A stretch of DNA of 18,694 nt, from contig JASAMV010008312.1 in NCBI GenBank assembly GCA_030248065.1, positions 1 to 18,694 on the forward strand. Reading direction: 5' to 3'. This document shows, piece after piece, positions 8,519 through 18,597 of the stretch; position 1 is the first letter of the stretch; each line of letters starts with the position of its first letter. The position numbers and the translations under genes were made by a program. Under the pieces are notes generated by a model. The model saw only the letters and a program-made list of their open reading frames with translations, was not told the origin of the DNA and made no database searches. This stretch comes from Rhynchonema sp. JSB1_4. Lineage: Eukaryota > Nematoda > Chromadorea > Monhysterida > Xyalidae.

Positions 8519-8737
8519 GACACACACTGCCGTCTAGCCGCTGCTACTTATATCTAGCGCTGCTGCTGTCTAATACACACACGTGTATTAATTAATGCAC
8601 ACACAGCCAGCTGCGTGTAACGGTTAAACCTGATGATCAAGGGCACCTGGATGATTTTCCAAAGATTTTTATCTCCTAATATCCACCCCCCCAAGGGTAC
8701 CTTGCAACCATTTGCCTGCCACTACACTGATGAACAT

Positions 8738-9459
8738 GATTGCGCGAGAATTTCGGACCATTTTTTCCTATGACCCCAAAATCGGGCCGGGACGACCTAG
8801 GGCCCGGGCCAGGCCGCGATTTCGGACTTCCAAATCAGGCCGGGCCCGTCTTTTGGTCAGTCCGTCGGGCTGGGCTGATCATGATCTGCGCCAAAACATA
8901 ACAAGAGAATGAAAAGCATTGTCAAAGTCGGGACGGATTCCAAGACACCTAAAAGAGATATGTAAATTCCGTCGGTTCAGTACGACCTGATGCTTTGCCG
9001 CTCTGCTCTGTTTGCAGCAAATGGCAATAGTCCAAACTGTTTATAGTCTTTCAGCTTTCAATATCAATATACGTGTAACACAGAACAAATGTCTGCGCAA
9101 TTCTGATAAACTACAGAGTTGAAGAGGAATAAATTAAGTGCCCCACACGAGGCTGATTTTATTCAGTAATATTGACACAAAGGACAGCATGTCTTATGTG
9201 GTGATTGTTATTTAGAATATATCATATGTGCTGAACTCTACCGTTGAAAACACACCAGAGAAGGCAATTGTGCTGAGAAACACAAAAAGCAGTGAAACCA
9301 AAAAAAACGGTGAAAAACCGGAGGTTGACAACCAAGAAAAATCACTGAAACCACATATCACACATAAAAAAGTGGATGAAACTGAGAAATTAGACAAATG
9401 TAATTGTTCATTGATTTATGATCCTTCAAACCATCGCGTTCGGCGCAAATTATCCGATT
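8738..9459. other. No gene seen; GC-rich repeat remnant then AT-rich spacer
   Basis: 8740-8890 is GC-rich with GGGCCCGGGCC-type runs and repeats of ATTTCGGAC, and appears to be the right part of the older repeat into which family A inserted. The rest is AT-rich. A Lys/Glu-rich plus-strand frame at 9213-9515 is open but unsupported. Minus-strand 9459-9464 carries AATAAA, overlapping the proposed Ku80 stop, and could be its polyadenylation signal. Confidence 0.4.
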
Positions 9460-12400
9460 TTATTCCAATTCATCCAGCTGAAATGAAATTGCAAAGTAGA
9501 GTTGTGCATCCTTAGGCACGTGATGAAAAATGGAAATCAAAAATATTTTCTATGCCCAAGTTTTCCATTTCCGTTTTCCGATATGACTGAAGGTGAACCA
9601 GCCGTGCTTTCCAGACCTGGACCATACCGTATCACCCTGAATTCTTACACACTTAAAATGTAGGGTGATACGGTATGGTGCAAGACTGCAAAGTGTGGCT
9701 GGCTTGGCTAAACACGCATGATGGAAATGAAACAAAACATTTTCTTTGTGATATTGGTCGCACAACGACCACATAAGAATTCATCAAATCAATCCTGATT
9801 TTCACGTTCAGTCACTCTTAACCATTGTGCTATTTGTGATTCACACAAAACAATTTCAGCTGAAAATAATCTAGCAGAACACCCACGTTGCTGAGGGTTT
9901 GAAACATTTCGGTGACCGCATGCTTTGTGTGCGATCGCGCAACGCAACGTCACTGCCCCGTGCCCCGTCACTTCCCGGCTTCACTATTCAGGAAAAAAAA
10001 TTTGACCAATTCTTATAAAATCATTGTGCGACCAATATCTGACCAATCAGTGGCTGAAATTTGAAAATGTTTCCGTTATATGTAAAAACATGCCTGATGC
10101 AGAAAATGTTTTGTTTCATTTCCATTTCCATTTTCTAATATGCGTGCAGTCATGTCGGAAAACGGAAATGGAAAACTTGGACATAGAAAATATTTTTCAT
10201 TTCCATTTTCCACTATGACCACACGCGCCCTTAACCTTGCATGAAACAATTTTCATTTTACATTCTCGAAACATTAATGAATATGAACATGACAATCACC
10301 GGAGAATAATAGGCTGAATAAATTAAAGAATATGTGAAAACCTACCAGGTTATCATCTCGAGACTGAGTGTCGGCTGTCTTCTGCACGGTCACTGGTTTT
10401 TCGAGAACCATTAGTTCAGCGACATCAGATGCGCTCAGACTGGACTTGATCGACTCTCCTTTATCAATCAGACCACATTTGCCTGCAGTGCGTTTGAAAT
10501 GAATAACGCAATATGCGACAGCATAAAAAAGCTGCAAACGCACTGTATCCTCCTTACGGTGGCTCTCTTCATGACGAAACCCTTTATCCATGAGCGTTTT
10601 GTTTTTTGATCCCCAATTTTTGGTACCCTGTCTTGGTCCCCAATCTGCCCTTGCGCAACCGGCTAATCACCACTCTATACAGTCAATATCCATTGTAATG
10701 ACCGAAAATATCGGGTCCTGATCATGTCCCTATAAAGAGGATTGACTGCATCGAACTCTCACCATCGCCAATATCCGTCCACAGCTTCTGTCGTCCAGCC
10801 GCACAGATTTCGTCCTTGAATTGCAATAGGAAATTATTGAAGGTGTCTGGAATACCGTGCTGAATGCTCGCCGATCGGAATGCCTGTGCAGAAATATGAT
10901 TGATAATTGCACTTTGTAAGCCTTAGATGATCTGGTGCCTTCGCACTGACGATGACCTGGTCCTGGTGCACCTGGCCGGATCGAAACGAGCAACCAATGA
11001 CATATTGCGCAATTTACATTGTGGAAGCACTGACAAAACTATTGACGAACAAATTCTACCTTGAGACAAGAGACGATCTTTGCAAACATTTGGTCGCCGA
11101 ACGAATCCTTGAGAATGGCACGCACAACCGAACACAGTTGTGACGATGCTGAAGTTGAACATTTTTCTCTTTCAATGCATTATTTCATTTCATAACTAAA
11201 TTGTCGCTGGGACATCAACCGAAACATCACATGAATCCCCCACCGACCAGCATGAATTTGTGCCGGGTTCTGCACGACAATGGCGTTGTAGTCCTGCACA
11301 GGGTTCATTGTGCCAACACTGCGTGCACTTGGGACGTCGATTAGTGATGGGTCGTTGCGCGCATGCTTTTCGGCAATACCATTTAGGTCGGTGCTGAAAT
11401 TCATGCGAAAATACGTTCATGGTGGTTAACATTCAGTCCAGATATTCTTGTGGCCAAAACGAGCCAAGGACATACCATACGTACAGTGCACCCTTAGGCG
11501 CAGCAGCAAGTATCTGTGCTAGATATTTTTGTCGCCAATCTGTTCTTAACATTTACGACTCTACCTATGTATATATATTGTGAATATTTTTATAGCGAGA
11601 GAAAACACCGGGTATCGACCACGTCACTAAAGCGGCTTAGCCTATCCGCTTTCGGGCGAAACATCGCTCACAAGATGAAGCAGCATAAAAACTTCAGCCT
11701 AACCCATTCAGCATCTCCATATTTGCCCGTTTACCACTGACAGTTTGTTTCTCAATACGCTCTAGTTTAAAGGCATCTTTAATTTGTTTGAGTATTGGTC
11801 GTGCTAGATTGTTCAGCTCGGGCAACGGTTGTAGTGAGGCCTGAAATTAACAAATCCTTACACGCGGATCAGGTTTTAAACGCAAAAAAACATTATTTTA
11901 TCAAAAACATAAACAGCCTAACTGACCATGTGATGTGATGCAGCTGTGTCCGGCAGTGGTTCATTGGGATAGAGGGCTCGATTTCTCAAACAATCAAATG
12001 TGTGCTGAATACGAGGGTTGAGAACATCGGTTGGACGCAATGCTTCAGTCCGCTCGCCTGTTTCTGTGCTGAAACTAGTAGATTTCAGGTTTGATCTTCT
12101 GGCAAATGAAACATTACGTAAATGATACGGTGTCACATCTGGCGACCGGTTTGATCCGCGATGGGGAATGTGAATCTCAATTTTTTTAGAATATTTGGAA
12201 ACGACGATGACACAAGTTAAATCACGACACCAAAAGTTGTTTGTTGGTTGTCTAATCCACAACAACGCTAGCCTGATATTGGTGGTATCACTAAATCCCT
12301 GAGACGTGAAAATGATATGATCGAGACCGTAGCGAATCAATCCCCAACTTTTGTGTCCCACGAGAAAGTAAGACGTCGCTTCAAGCCTAAACTCACACTT

Positions 12401-15400
12401 TGCCCTTTGTCAGGTCCATGCTGTCCATAAGATTATCCACCAATTTTTCCTGTTCAGTGGTGGAATTTGTGTTCTCGGGGAATGCGGGATACAGAAATCC
12501 GCGCAGGTCGTCAGCGAACGGCAGTTGAATGAACAACAGTCGCTGCAACAAGTTTTCTTTTGTTGTGAATATTCGAACCCAATTTGGAACGCGGCTAACA
12601 TTGACGTATGCATTTGATTTTTTTATTTTGTTTCAAAAGCGGCAGCGGCTACTACAAAGCAGCTCTTTCGTTACAAAATCGTGTGGCAATTAGCAAAAAG
12701 TGCTACTAAACAGCGAATGCTTGGGAGCAGCGGCATATTTTTAGTGGCAAAAGTATTTGTTACTACCAAGTAGTTGTGAATGCGCGTTGCTTGTGTTGTA
12801 TGATATCGATACTGGTGGGAACTGCTGTGGATTGACAATGACTGTTCACAGCCAATAGGCATTCAGCAAAACAAGTTCTAAAATCCACAAATCAACAAAA
12901 TCCAGTGTGCCCACCCTACCGGCACACAACCATTGCCCGTTCGTTTATCACACGGAATCAGAGCTCCGAGTTTGGGGCTGGACGCAGCGCTGTATACATA
13001 TCGCACCACGGCCACCATTCGTTCGGCTGCCAACGCACGGCTCAATGCTGACAGCGCTCTGCTGGCTGCCTGCAGACTGATAACGCTTTTGCAACCTTTC
13101 CTCATTTTTTGGGTTGTTTTGACCGCTTTGAGTGCAGTCAACCATATTGTACATGTCCATTTGATGGATTTTTAACACTATTCGCCTCGTTGCTATTACT
13201 GAACAGGACATCACTCTACAATGTGAGTCACCAACTCTAAAGTGCGCAGTCCAAAGACGCGATTGCATAAAACCACAGAATACAGAATCGTAAGACCCAT
13301 ACCTCGTCCTCAGCATCTGTGTAGACGTAACGCGGCTTTTCCATGAAGTAATGTCGTTGTACCTGAAAAACGTTAAACTGTAAAAATCCGTCCAGTTAAT
13401 CACGAAAAACGAACAGGCACTAACATTTTCCTCTTTTGTGAACAACAGAATGTCGAAACATTTCTCCGGCTTCACTTTCAGTGCTTCCATATCTGCTTCC
13501 GAAAACGGAACTAGCGTCGTGCCGAATTTGTAGGCTGCAACAGATTTTAGGTTTGTATTACGACCACCACTCCAATAAATAACGTTCCCAAACAAAAAAA
13601 AACAGACAATAAATGTCGGTGATTTTGGATTTGCACCCTAGCTGGGTGAACATGGTCACCGTATAAGGCAAAAAGGATGTTCACCTTTTACAATGTCTTC
13701 TTCCTCCACACGCGGGTCCACATTCATGCCAGCTGCTGCTGGTGCTGCATTCGCCGAGTCTTGGGTCTGCGTGCTCGGCAGGTCCAACATTGGGTTGATA
13801 CGTTCGAAATGTCGTTCCGGCTGCAAAGTCAAGTTTTTTTAATTTCAATCACTCTTCGATTTTTTTGCAAATAAAGCCCTTATGTAACAACTTTGATTTC
13901 GCCAGCTTTGCTCGTCGGGTCCATGCGTTTCCACACATCTTTCAGTTTATATTCCTCGGTCTTGATGTACCTACAACACAATGCACAAATTGCACATAAT
14001 AAAAGACCCAACCCGTCGAAGATTATCTTCTACAATTTGCCGCGTGCCATTAGCTCCCAGATTACCGATACTTCGATGCAACTGCCACCTAGAGTTTTAT
14101 TTTACAGACAAAACCTGCATATTGCACCGAATCTCGTAGTTTTTAGGCGCATACAAAAAAATTTACGTGCAGATTTCACCTGAAACAGTTAGAAACACCT
14201 TAAACCCATTTTACACAACTCAACTCACATGGCAACAGGAATGCGCAGCTGCTTGCCAAGTGTGAGATTGCACTTCCACGGTGTAGGGCGTACGGCACGA
14301 CGCTGCACGAACGACAACTGCACCAGCGCTTCACTGAAAAAAGAAACTGTCACAACATCGACATTTACGTACGTTCATTGCAATTGTATGAGCAGCGAAC
14401 CCGCTTTACAGTGGAACCCTCTACTCAATGACGGGAACACCTGCAGTCATCCTCCTCACTGCCGGACTCTGGGCAATGTTCTTTGTTTATGGTGATGGGA
14501 ACAGTAGGGTCCACATCACGTCAACAACTATTACACACGTTCACAAAGCTTATGATGTCACTATGTTAAAATTGGATCCGCGATATTCAAATAAGAATCA
14601 GGTAGATCTAACGTAAAGCTGGCGGTGAGCAATGTCAGGTCAGGCACGGTTTGTCGCATCGCCATCAATACGCGCTCGTTTCGCTCCATAACATCGGTTT
14701 TCTTCAAGAGATCTGTGCCTGATTCAATATTCTGATTGTTGGTGGAAGTTGATGGGCCTGAAAATCAGATTCAAAAGCTGATTTAAGAAAAACCGAAAAA
14801 TAACATTGTGATGTCCCTAACCTGGTACCTGCGAATCGGGCCTATTGTCCCCTTGAGTATTATCGTCGTCATCGTCTGGCAACGTGGGTCCACTGGAAAC
14901 AATTGAGATTTCTTTTCTTTTATGCATCCTATCCTGTTTCATTTTTATATTTCTATACCTATTTCTGTTTAAATTCTGTCCTCATTTGTCCAACATAAAC
15001 ACACAAACTCACATGACAGTGAAGTCAACGCCCATGTCATTCATTCGTTTCGCGATTGTTTGACAGGATTCGTCACCGACCTCGCCTAAACAACGAAATT
15101 CTTCGTGTGAAACTGAACTTGACCAGCACCTGGCGCGCTGGCGGTCTCCACAGAACTAGAAACGACTGAAGTGACAGTAAAACAGCCTGTAATCTACACA
15201 ATAAATCTCAAACACTGCAAAGAATATTCACTGTAACCACTGTAGAGGCGTAATTCAGGTACGTTAACACCAGATTTAAAATCAAAAACTCGCTCCAAAA
15301 TATTCACTACACGGGAGTAGGTACAACAACTAAAATGCGGTTCAGAGTGGAGTAACAGTCGCATAAAGCAACCTCCAAGATTGCTGAACATCACAATCTG

Positions 15401-17449
15401 CAGCCGACCAAATTTTCGACCTTCAGTCGATTCGTGCAAACAATGCAGGGCGACAACCAGCGCGTCGAGAACTGCAATTCACAAGTGTATTGACTCGGAT
15501 AAAATTCATGTTTTTTTAATTTTTGGTTTTACAATCTCCCTCATCCTCGCTTGATTGTATGCCGTCGTTGACTGTACGCAGTAACTGCATGTCGACGTTC
15601 TGCAGTTCACGAAGCACTATGATTTTCCTGCAAAACAAATTACGAAAAAGGGATGTGTAGCAGTGTTATTATTTATTTCTTATAAATGTGAGTAAGATCT
15701 ATACTAATAGAGTAGTAAAAGCTGCATATAGTTTCGGACCCTCTCATGAGACTATACTAAACCATTGGGGTGGCCAACAAAAAACTGGGGAATTGCAACA
15801 ATTTGCAATACATAACTCCCTCACTTGTATTGATCAGGGCTTTCATCATTCAATGGATTCTTTGTTTCGTCACAGCCAAAAAGCACAACACCAACTTGGT
15901 CCGACGAACTTGTAAAGATCTGAAACATCATCACGCGCTGCATACATACATAGCAGCTAGCAGGGAGTTTTTCAAAATTTTCAGGGCACAACACACACCA
16001 ACGAGAGGCTAGAACTTCAGGGGCAAATTAAAAGTTTTTATGCACTTTTGGGAATTTTAGGAGCAAAATGCGGAAGTTCTACGTTTACAGGTTTCCAATC
16101 AGGGTTAGCCCTTCTACCGGGTAGTCCTCCCTCCCAGAGGCAGCCCTGGCCGTGTCCCCACTCCCACTGCAATCAACACAACACCACAGCTCACGGCAGT
16201 GCTGTGGTAATTTCTCCAAGGGGCAGATGCTGCACCTTGAGAAAAAAACCGTTTTATCCGGAAAAACTGTTTTCTTCGAAATTTTCCAGTCCAAAAGTTG
16301 GTCGCCTGCTCAAATGGGGGTACGGCACATATGTGCAAAAGTGGCCTAAATTGCTTCATGAGGAAAAGTCATACCGGAACTGGACAAGTCGACCAAAAAC
16401 AAAATTTGTATTTGCACGATTTGAGAAACCGACCCAAGATACCCTGCTTGCTAGGGGCAAGGGGGGAAGTTTCCGGAGTTACTCGAGATACCGCCCTGAG
16501 GCTACCCACGATACCGCACAGTGTAGTGGCTGGGGGGGGATGGGGGGACCCCCCCCCCGGGGGGGGGGAGATCCCCCCCCCCCCCCTGAGGAGAGGACCG
16601 CAACCACCCCGGGGGAGGGGGGAAGGACCGCCAACCACCCCGGAGGGTACCTTGCAACCATAAATTTATGGTTTTTATAGGCAAAAATGGGTGTTTTTCG
16701 ACCTCAAAACCCCAAAAATCGCGCGATCCGCGCGCAAACCTCCATATAATAGGTATTTTAAGCAAATTTTCGGCTAAAATGCAAAAAAGTGCCTATTTTT
16801 CGGCCAAATTTGCAGTACAATGCATGCAAAAAACACCCTTTTTTCGGACCTCAGGGGTACCTTGCAACCTTCCGGAGGCTGGGTAGGGGGGTACCTTGCA
16901 ACCATCTGGATCCATCCCCCCCAAGGGTACCTTGCAACCATTTGGCTGCCACTACACTGATACCGGATACCTACATGGTCCGTCAAAAGGCGAAAAACGC
17001 CGTTTTTGCATGCAATTTTACTGCAAAATCGGCCTGAAATGGGTGCTTTTTGACACTTTGGCCGAAAATTGGGCTAAAACGACCATTTTTCTGTGTTTGC
17101 GATTTTTTGGAGTTCCGAGGTCGAAAAACCAATTTTGGCCTTTTAAAAACATAAATATACTGACTCGAGATACCCTTTGGGTAGGCTCGAGATAGATACC
17201 CTTCCTCCCATCCCCCTGGTCGATTCGAGATAGATACCCCATAAGGGGGAAATTCCCCATCCCCCGCACCACAGTGCCAGCAACACAAGGCGACAGCGAA
17301 AACGTTCGAACCTTTCTGGTGATGACCCATTGCAAGTTCTCCAACATCATTGAAAAACACGTTTCTCCATGTGTATTGGCTGGCACCAACATGTTGCGAC
17401 CCACATCAACGACCAGCATGATCGCGTCCTTCGGTTTCGCACGAGACAT
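9460..17449 (-). CDS. XRCC5: Ku80 (XRCC5), subunit of the Ku70/Ku80 DNA-end-binding heterodimer
   Basis: Exons: 17312-17449, 15825-15919, 15533-15627, 15373-15471, 15013-15085, 14822-14892, 14613-14757, 14229-14333, 13892-13970, 13685-13820, 13425-13534, 13303-13362, 12920-13069, 12397-12542, 11927-12068, 11704-11840, 11248-11393, 11060-11148, 10763-10883, 10346-10482; proposed last 9460-9477. All phases fit, giving 758 codons plus 5. Human Ku80 has 732 residues. Diagnostic stretches: MLVVDVGRNM and VGVVLFGCDETKNPL (vWA-like domain), FLDALVVALHC, TPWKCNLTLGKQLRI, AYKFGTTLVPFSEADME and KCFDILLFTKEENVQRHYF (Ku core), MVAVVRYVYS, IQLPFADDLRGF, NRALYPNEPLP, VGTMNPVQDY, then the C-terminal helical domain FGDQMFAKIVSCLKAFRSAS and FNNFLLQFKDEI. 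The vWA domain has an Asp-rich insert (DDDDDNTQGD). Ku80 with Ku70 rings broken DNA ends and starts non-homologous end joining in the nucleus. No frameshift or stop is seen. Exons 1-20 are firm; the 3' end is inferred. Confidence 0.93.
9515..10229. mobile_element. 715-bp fold-back MITE in the proposed last Ku80 intron
   Basis: Ends GGCACGTG and, reversed, GGCGCGTG are flanked by CTTA (9511-9514 and 10230-10233). Long inverted arms match. 9543-9589 pairs with 10149-10198 (TTTTCCATTTCCGTTTTCCG and its complement). ATGGAAATGAAACAAAACAT near 9720 pairs with its complement near 10105-10125. GATATTGGTCGCACAA at 9751 pairs with 10024-10039. No coding capacity. A TTA or CTTA target would suit a PIF/Harbinger-like element, but the class is uncertain. 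Confidence 0.75.
9598..9702. repeat. Imperfect palindrome with a perfect 18-bp hairpin core
   Basis: ACCATACCGTATCACCCT (9621-9638) is exactly complementary to 9662-9679 across a 23-nt loop. Pairing continues outward imperfectly (16 of 23, CCAGCC to TG). Compared with the opposite arm of the fold-back element, about 9591-9711 is extra sequence. This is probably a small palindromic element inserted in the left arm. Confidence 0.7.
16480..17276. repeat. Older repeat in Ku80 intron 1 with CTCGAGATA direct repeats
   Basis: CTCGAGATA occurs at 16482, 17164 and 17186, and as TTCGAGATA at 17224, each followed by a TACC(C) tract and G/C runs. The right end 17252-17276, reversed, begins CACTGTGGTG and runs into GGGGGATGGGG, resembling the family A terminus. 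The family A copy 2 is inserted in it. The matching left end was not identified; CAGTGCTGTGG at 16197 is a candidate, but no target duplication supports it. Confidence 0.5.
16519..16959. mobile_element. hAT-like MITE family A, copy 2, uninterrupted, in Ku80 intron 1
   Basis: It starts CAGTGTAGTGGCTGG and its reversed right end starts CAGTGTAGTGGCAGC. The 8-bp flanks are ATACCGCA (16511-16518) and ATACCGGA (16960-16967), 7 of 8 identical. At 441 bp it is collinear with copy 1 minus its insertions, which defines where those inserts entered. It holds four GGTACCTTGCAACC repeats plus two decayed ones, and a CGCGCGATCCGCGCG module at 16720-16735. It inserted in intron 1 of the Ku80 gene, clear of the splice sites. 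Confidence 0.88.
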
Positions 17450-17659
17450 GCTTGCTCTTGATTGAATTCGTGGGCCTATTAAGGACAAGCTGAGCGTTTA
17501 GGCGATCAATCACAATGGGACTGAAAAACAACCATAATATGAAACGGCATGAGTGCGTCAACCGTCAGTCACCGTGGCGGCAACTGCAAACGACGAGGAT
17601 GAGGAGGACCACGAACACCACAAAAACAAACAAGCCAGTCTGCTCCTGTCACTGCTATC
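17450..17659. other. Ku80 upstream flank
   Basis: The Ku80 start codon at 17449 leaves only about 210 bp before the repeat end at 17660, so the proximal promoter and 5' UTR should lie here. No TATA box or other clear element was recognised. Short plus-strand frames here (acidic, His/Lys-containing) are not supported as a divergent gene. Confidence 0.35.
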
Positions 17660-18050
17660 CAGTGTAGTTCCTGGTCCGGCGAGGTGGTTTGTGCACCTAC
17701 CCATTTTTTTCGGAGAGGCGGTTAGTGCACCTCCTTCTACCCACTACCTGGGGGACGAGGGAGAAGTTGGGTTCATCAACCCCGCCGGTGACCTTTTTTA
17801 CATTCTCCCATTTTTGTGGCTTTGGGCTTTGGCTTTATCGTCAGGTTAAACCTTCAGCGAAGGCTCGGACTTGGGAGTTCCTGGTCCGGAGGGGGAACAG
17901 GCGGTACCCCCTTTTTTCGGAGGGGGAACAGACGTACCCACCTGGGGGGGAAGGGGGGAGGACCCGGAAGGGGTTGTAAAAAATAGAGCCTCCCCGGAAT
18001 AGAGCCCTGAACCCCAAGCCTTACTTACTACCGGTCAGGGTTGTAAAAAA
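17660..18050. mobile_element. G/C-run element remnant with CAGTGTAGTTCCTGG end
   Basis: CAGTGTAGTTCCTGG at 17660 resembles the family A/B termini and matches two reversed copies near 6093 and 6226. Internal motifs such as GTTCCTGGTCCGG (near 17660 and 17878) and CGGAGGGGGAACAG-type runs recur. No matching right end or target duplication was found, so the boundaries are uncertain. Confidence 0.45.
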
Positions 18051-18518
18051 TTTTAATCAACGAGCTTTTTTAAAAAAAATTTTGACAAAAGATTTTTTTA
18101 TCAGAAAAAGCGTTGCAAATGACGTTTCAGCAGAGATGAAATCGACATGATCGATTGAAATCGAAATGACATCAGTTTTGTAATGCCGCATACCAGTGTT
18201 GGAGGTGGGGGGGTTTGGGGGGTAGCCCCCCCCAGTACAGTAGGTATCCCTCCCTCGCCTGGTACAGTAGGTATCCCCCCCGATGTTTGGCATGGTACAG
18301 TAGGTATCCCCCCCCGATTTTCACCCCGGTACAGTAGGTATCCCCCCCGATTTTGCCCCAAAAGTGCCATTTTTTTATCAAAATGACGAAAATTAGTGTT
18401 AAATCAGTGGTTTTTATCTCAAATTACCCCAAATTCGCGCGCTACGCGCGCAAATACTACGTTTTCACACGATTCCACACATAATAAACACATTAAAAAT
18501 TTTTACCCCAAAACCTAA

Positions 18519-18543
18519 CCCCCCCCCCCCCCCCCCCCCCCCC
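18519..18543. repeat. 25-nt poly-C homopolymer
   Basis: An uninterrupted run of 25 C (poly-G on the minus strand). The minus strand could form G-quadruplex or triplex structures. The exact length should be distrusted because homopolymers this long are poorly resolved. Confidence 0.8.
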
Positions 18544-18597
18544 TAGGTACATAACCCCCCCAGGCCATCGGCTCTGGTACAGTACCGTATTGTCGGA

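Larger units (their letters stand above)
8126..8680. mobile_element. 555-bp inverted-repeat element inserted in family A
   Basis: Inverted ends of about 30 bp match: AGGAGTTAAAAATCTTTGG at the left (from 8129) and, reversed, AGGAGATAAAAATCTTTGG at the right (to 8677), both continuing AAAATCATCCA. Comparison with the intact family A copy places the insertion between ATCCATCCC (8117-8125) and ATCCACCCC (8681-8689). This is a probable 8-9 bp duplication with one mismatch. Superfamily uncertain; nine bases would fit Mutator-like elements. Inside are a telomere-like array and a tRNA-like block. Confidence 0.75.
6404..8729. mobile_element. hAT-like MITE family A, copy 1, split by two nested insertions
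   Basis: The left end is CAGTGTAGTGGCTGG and the right end, reversed, is CAGTGTAGTGGCAGG. A perfect 8-bp target duplication, ATGAACAT, flanks it (6396-6403 and 8730-8737), which is diagnostic of hAT-type insertion. Removing the two inserts (6632-7959 and 8126-8680, each with its duplication) leaves about 426 bp, matching the uninterrupted 441-bp copy at 16519-16959. Next to the ends are G7-10 and C7-10 runs and six direct copies of GGTACCTTGCAACC. No transposase is encoded, so the element is non-autonomous. Confidence 0.88.

Noticed and set aside
9213..9515. Plus-strand Lys/Glu-rich open frame of about 95-100 residues
   Set aside because: No ATG, no recognisable domain, and it lies antisense to the proposed last Ku80 exon. 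Its stop merely coincides with the fold-back element boundary, and the empty site would also give a stop (TAA).
10274..10345. Read-through C terminus of Ku80 (VGFHIFFNLFS...)
   Set aside because: It starts at a strong GTAGGT donor and is hydrophobic, intron-like sequence unlike any Ku80 tail. It is kept only as the fallback if splicing to 9477 is disproved.
16197..17276. Single hAT element bounded by CAGTGCTGTGG and CCACAGTG
   Set aside because: The two ends do not align cleanly as inverted repeats and the flanking octamers do not match, so only the right end is considered element-like.
17538..17849. Divergent plus-strand gene sharing a promoter with Ku80
   Set aside because: The frames are short or start without ATG, run into the repeat at 17660, and show no conserved domain or splice support.
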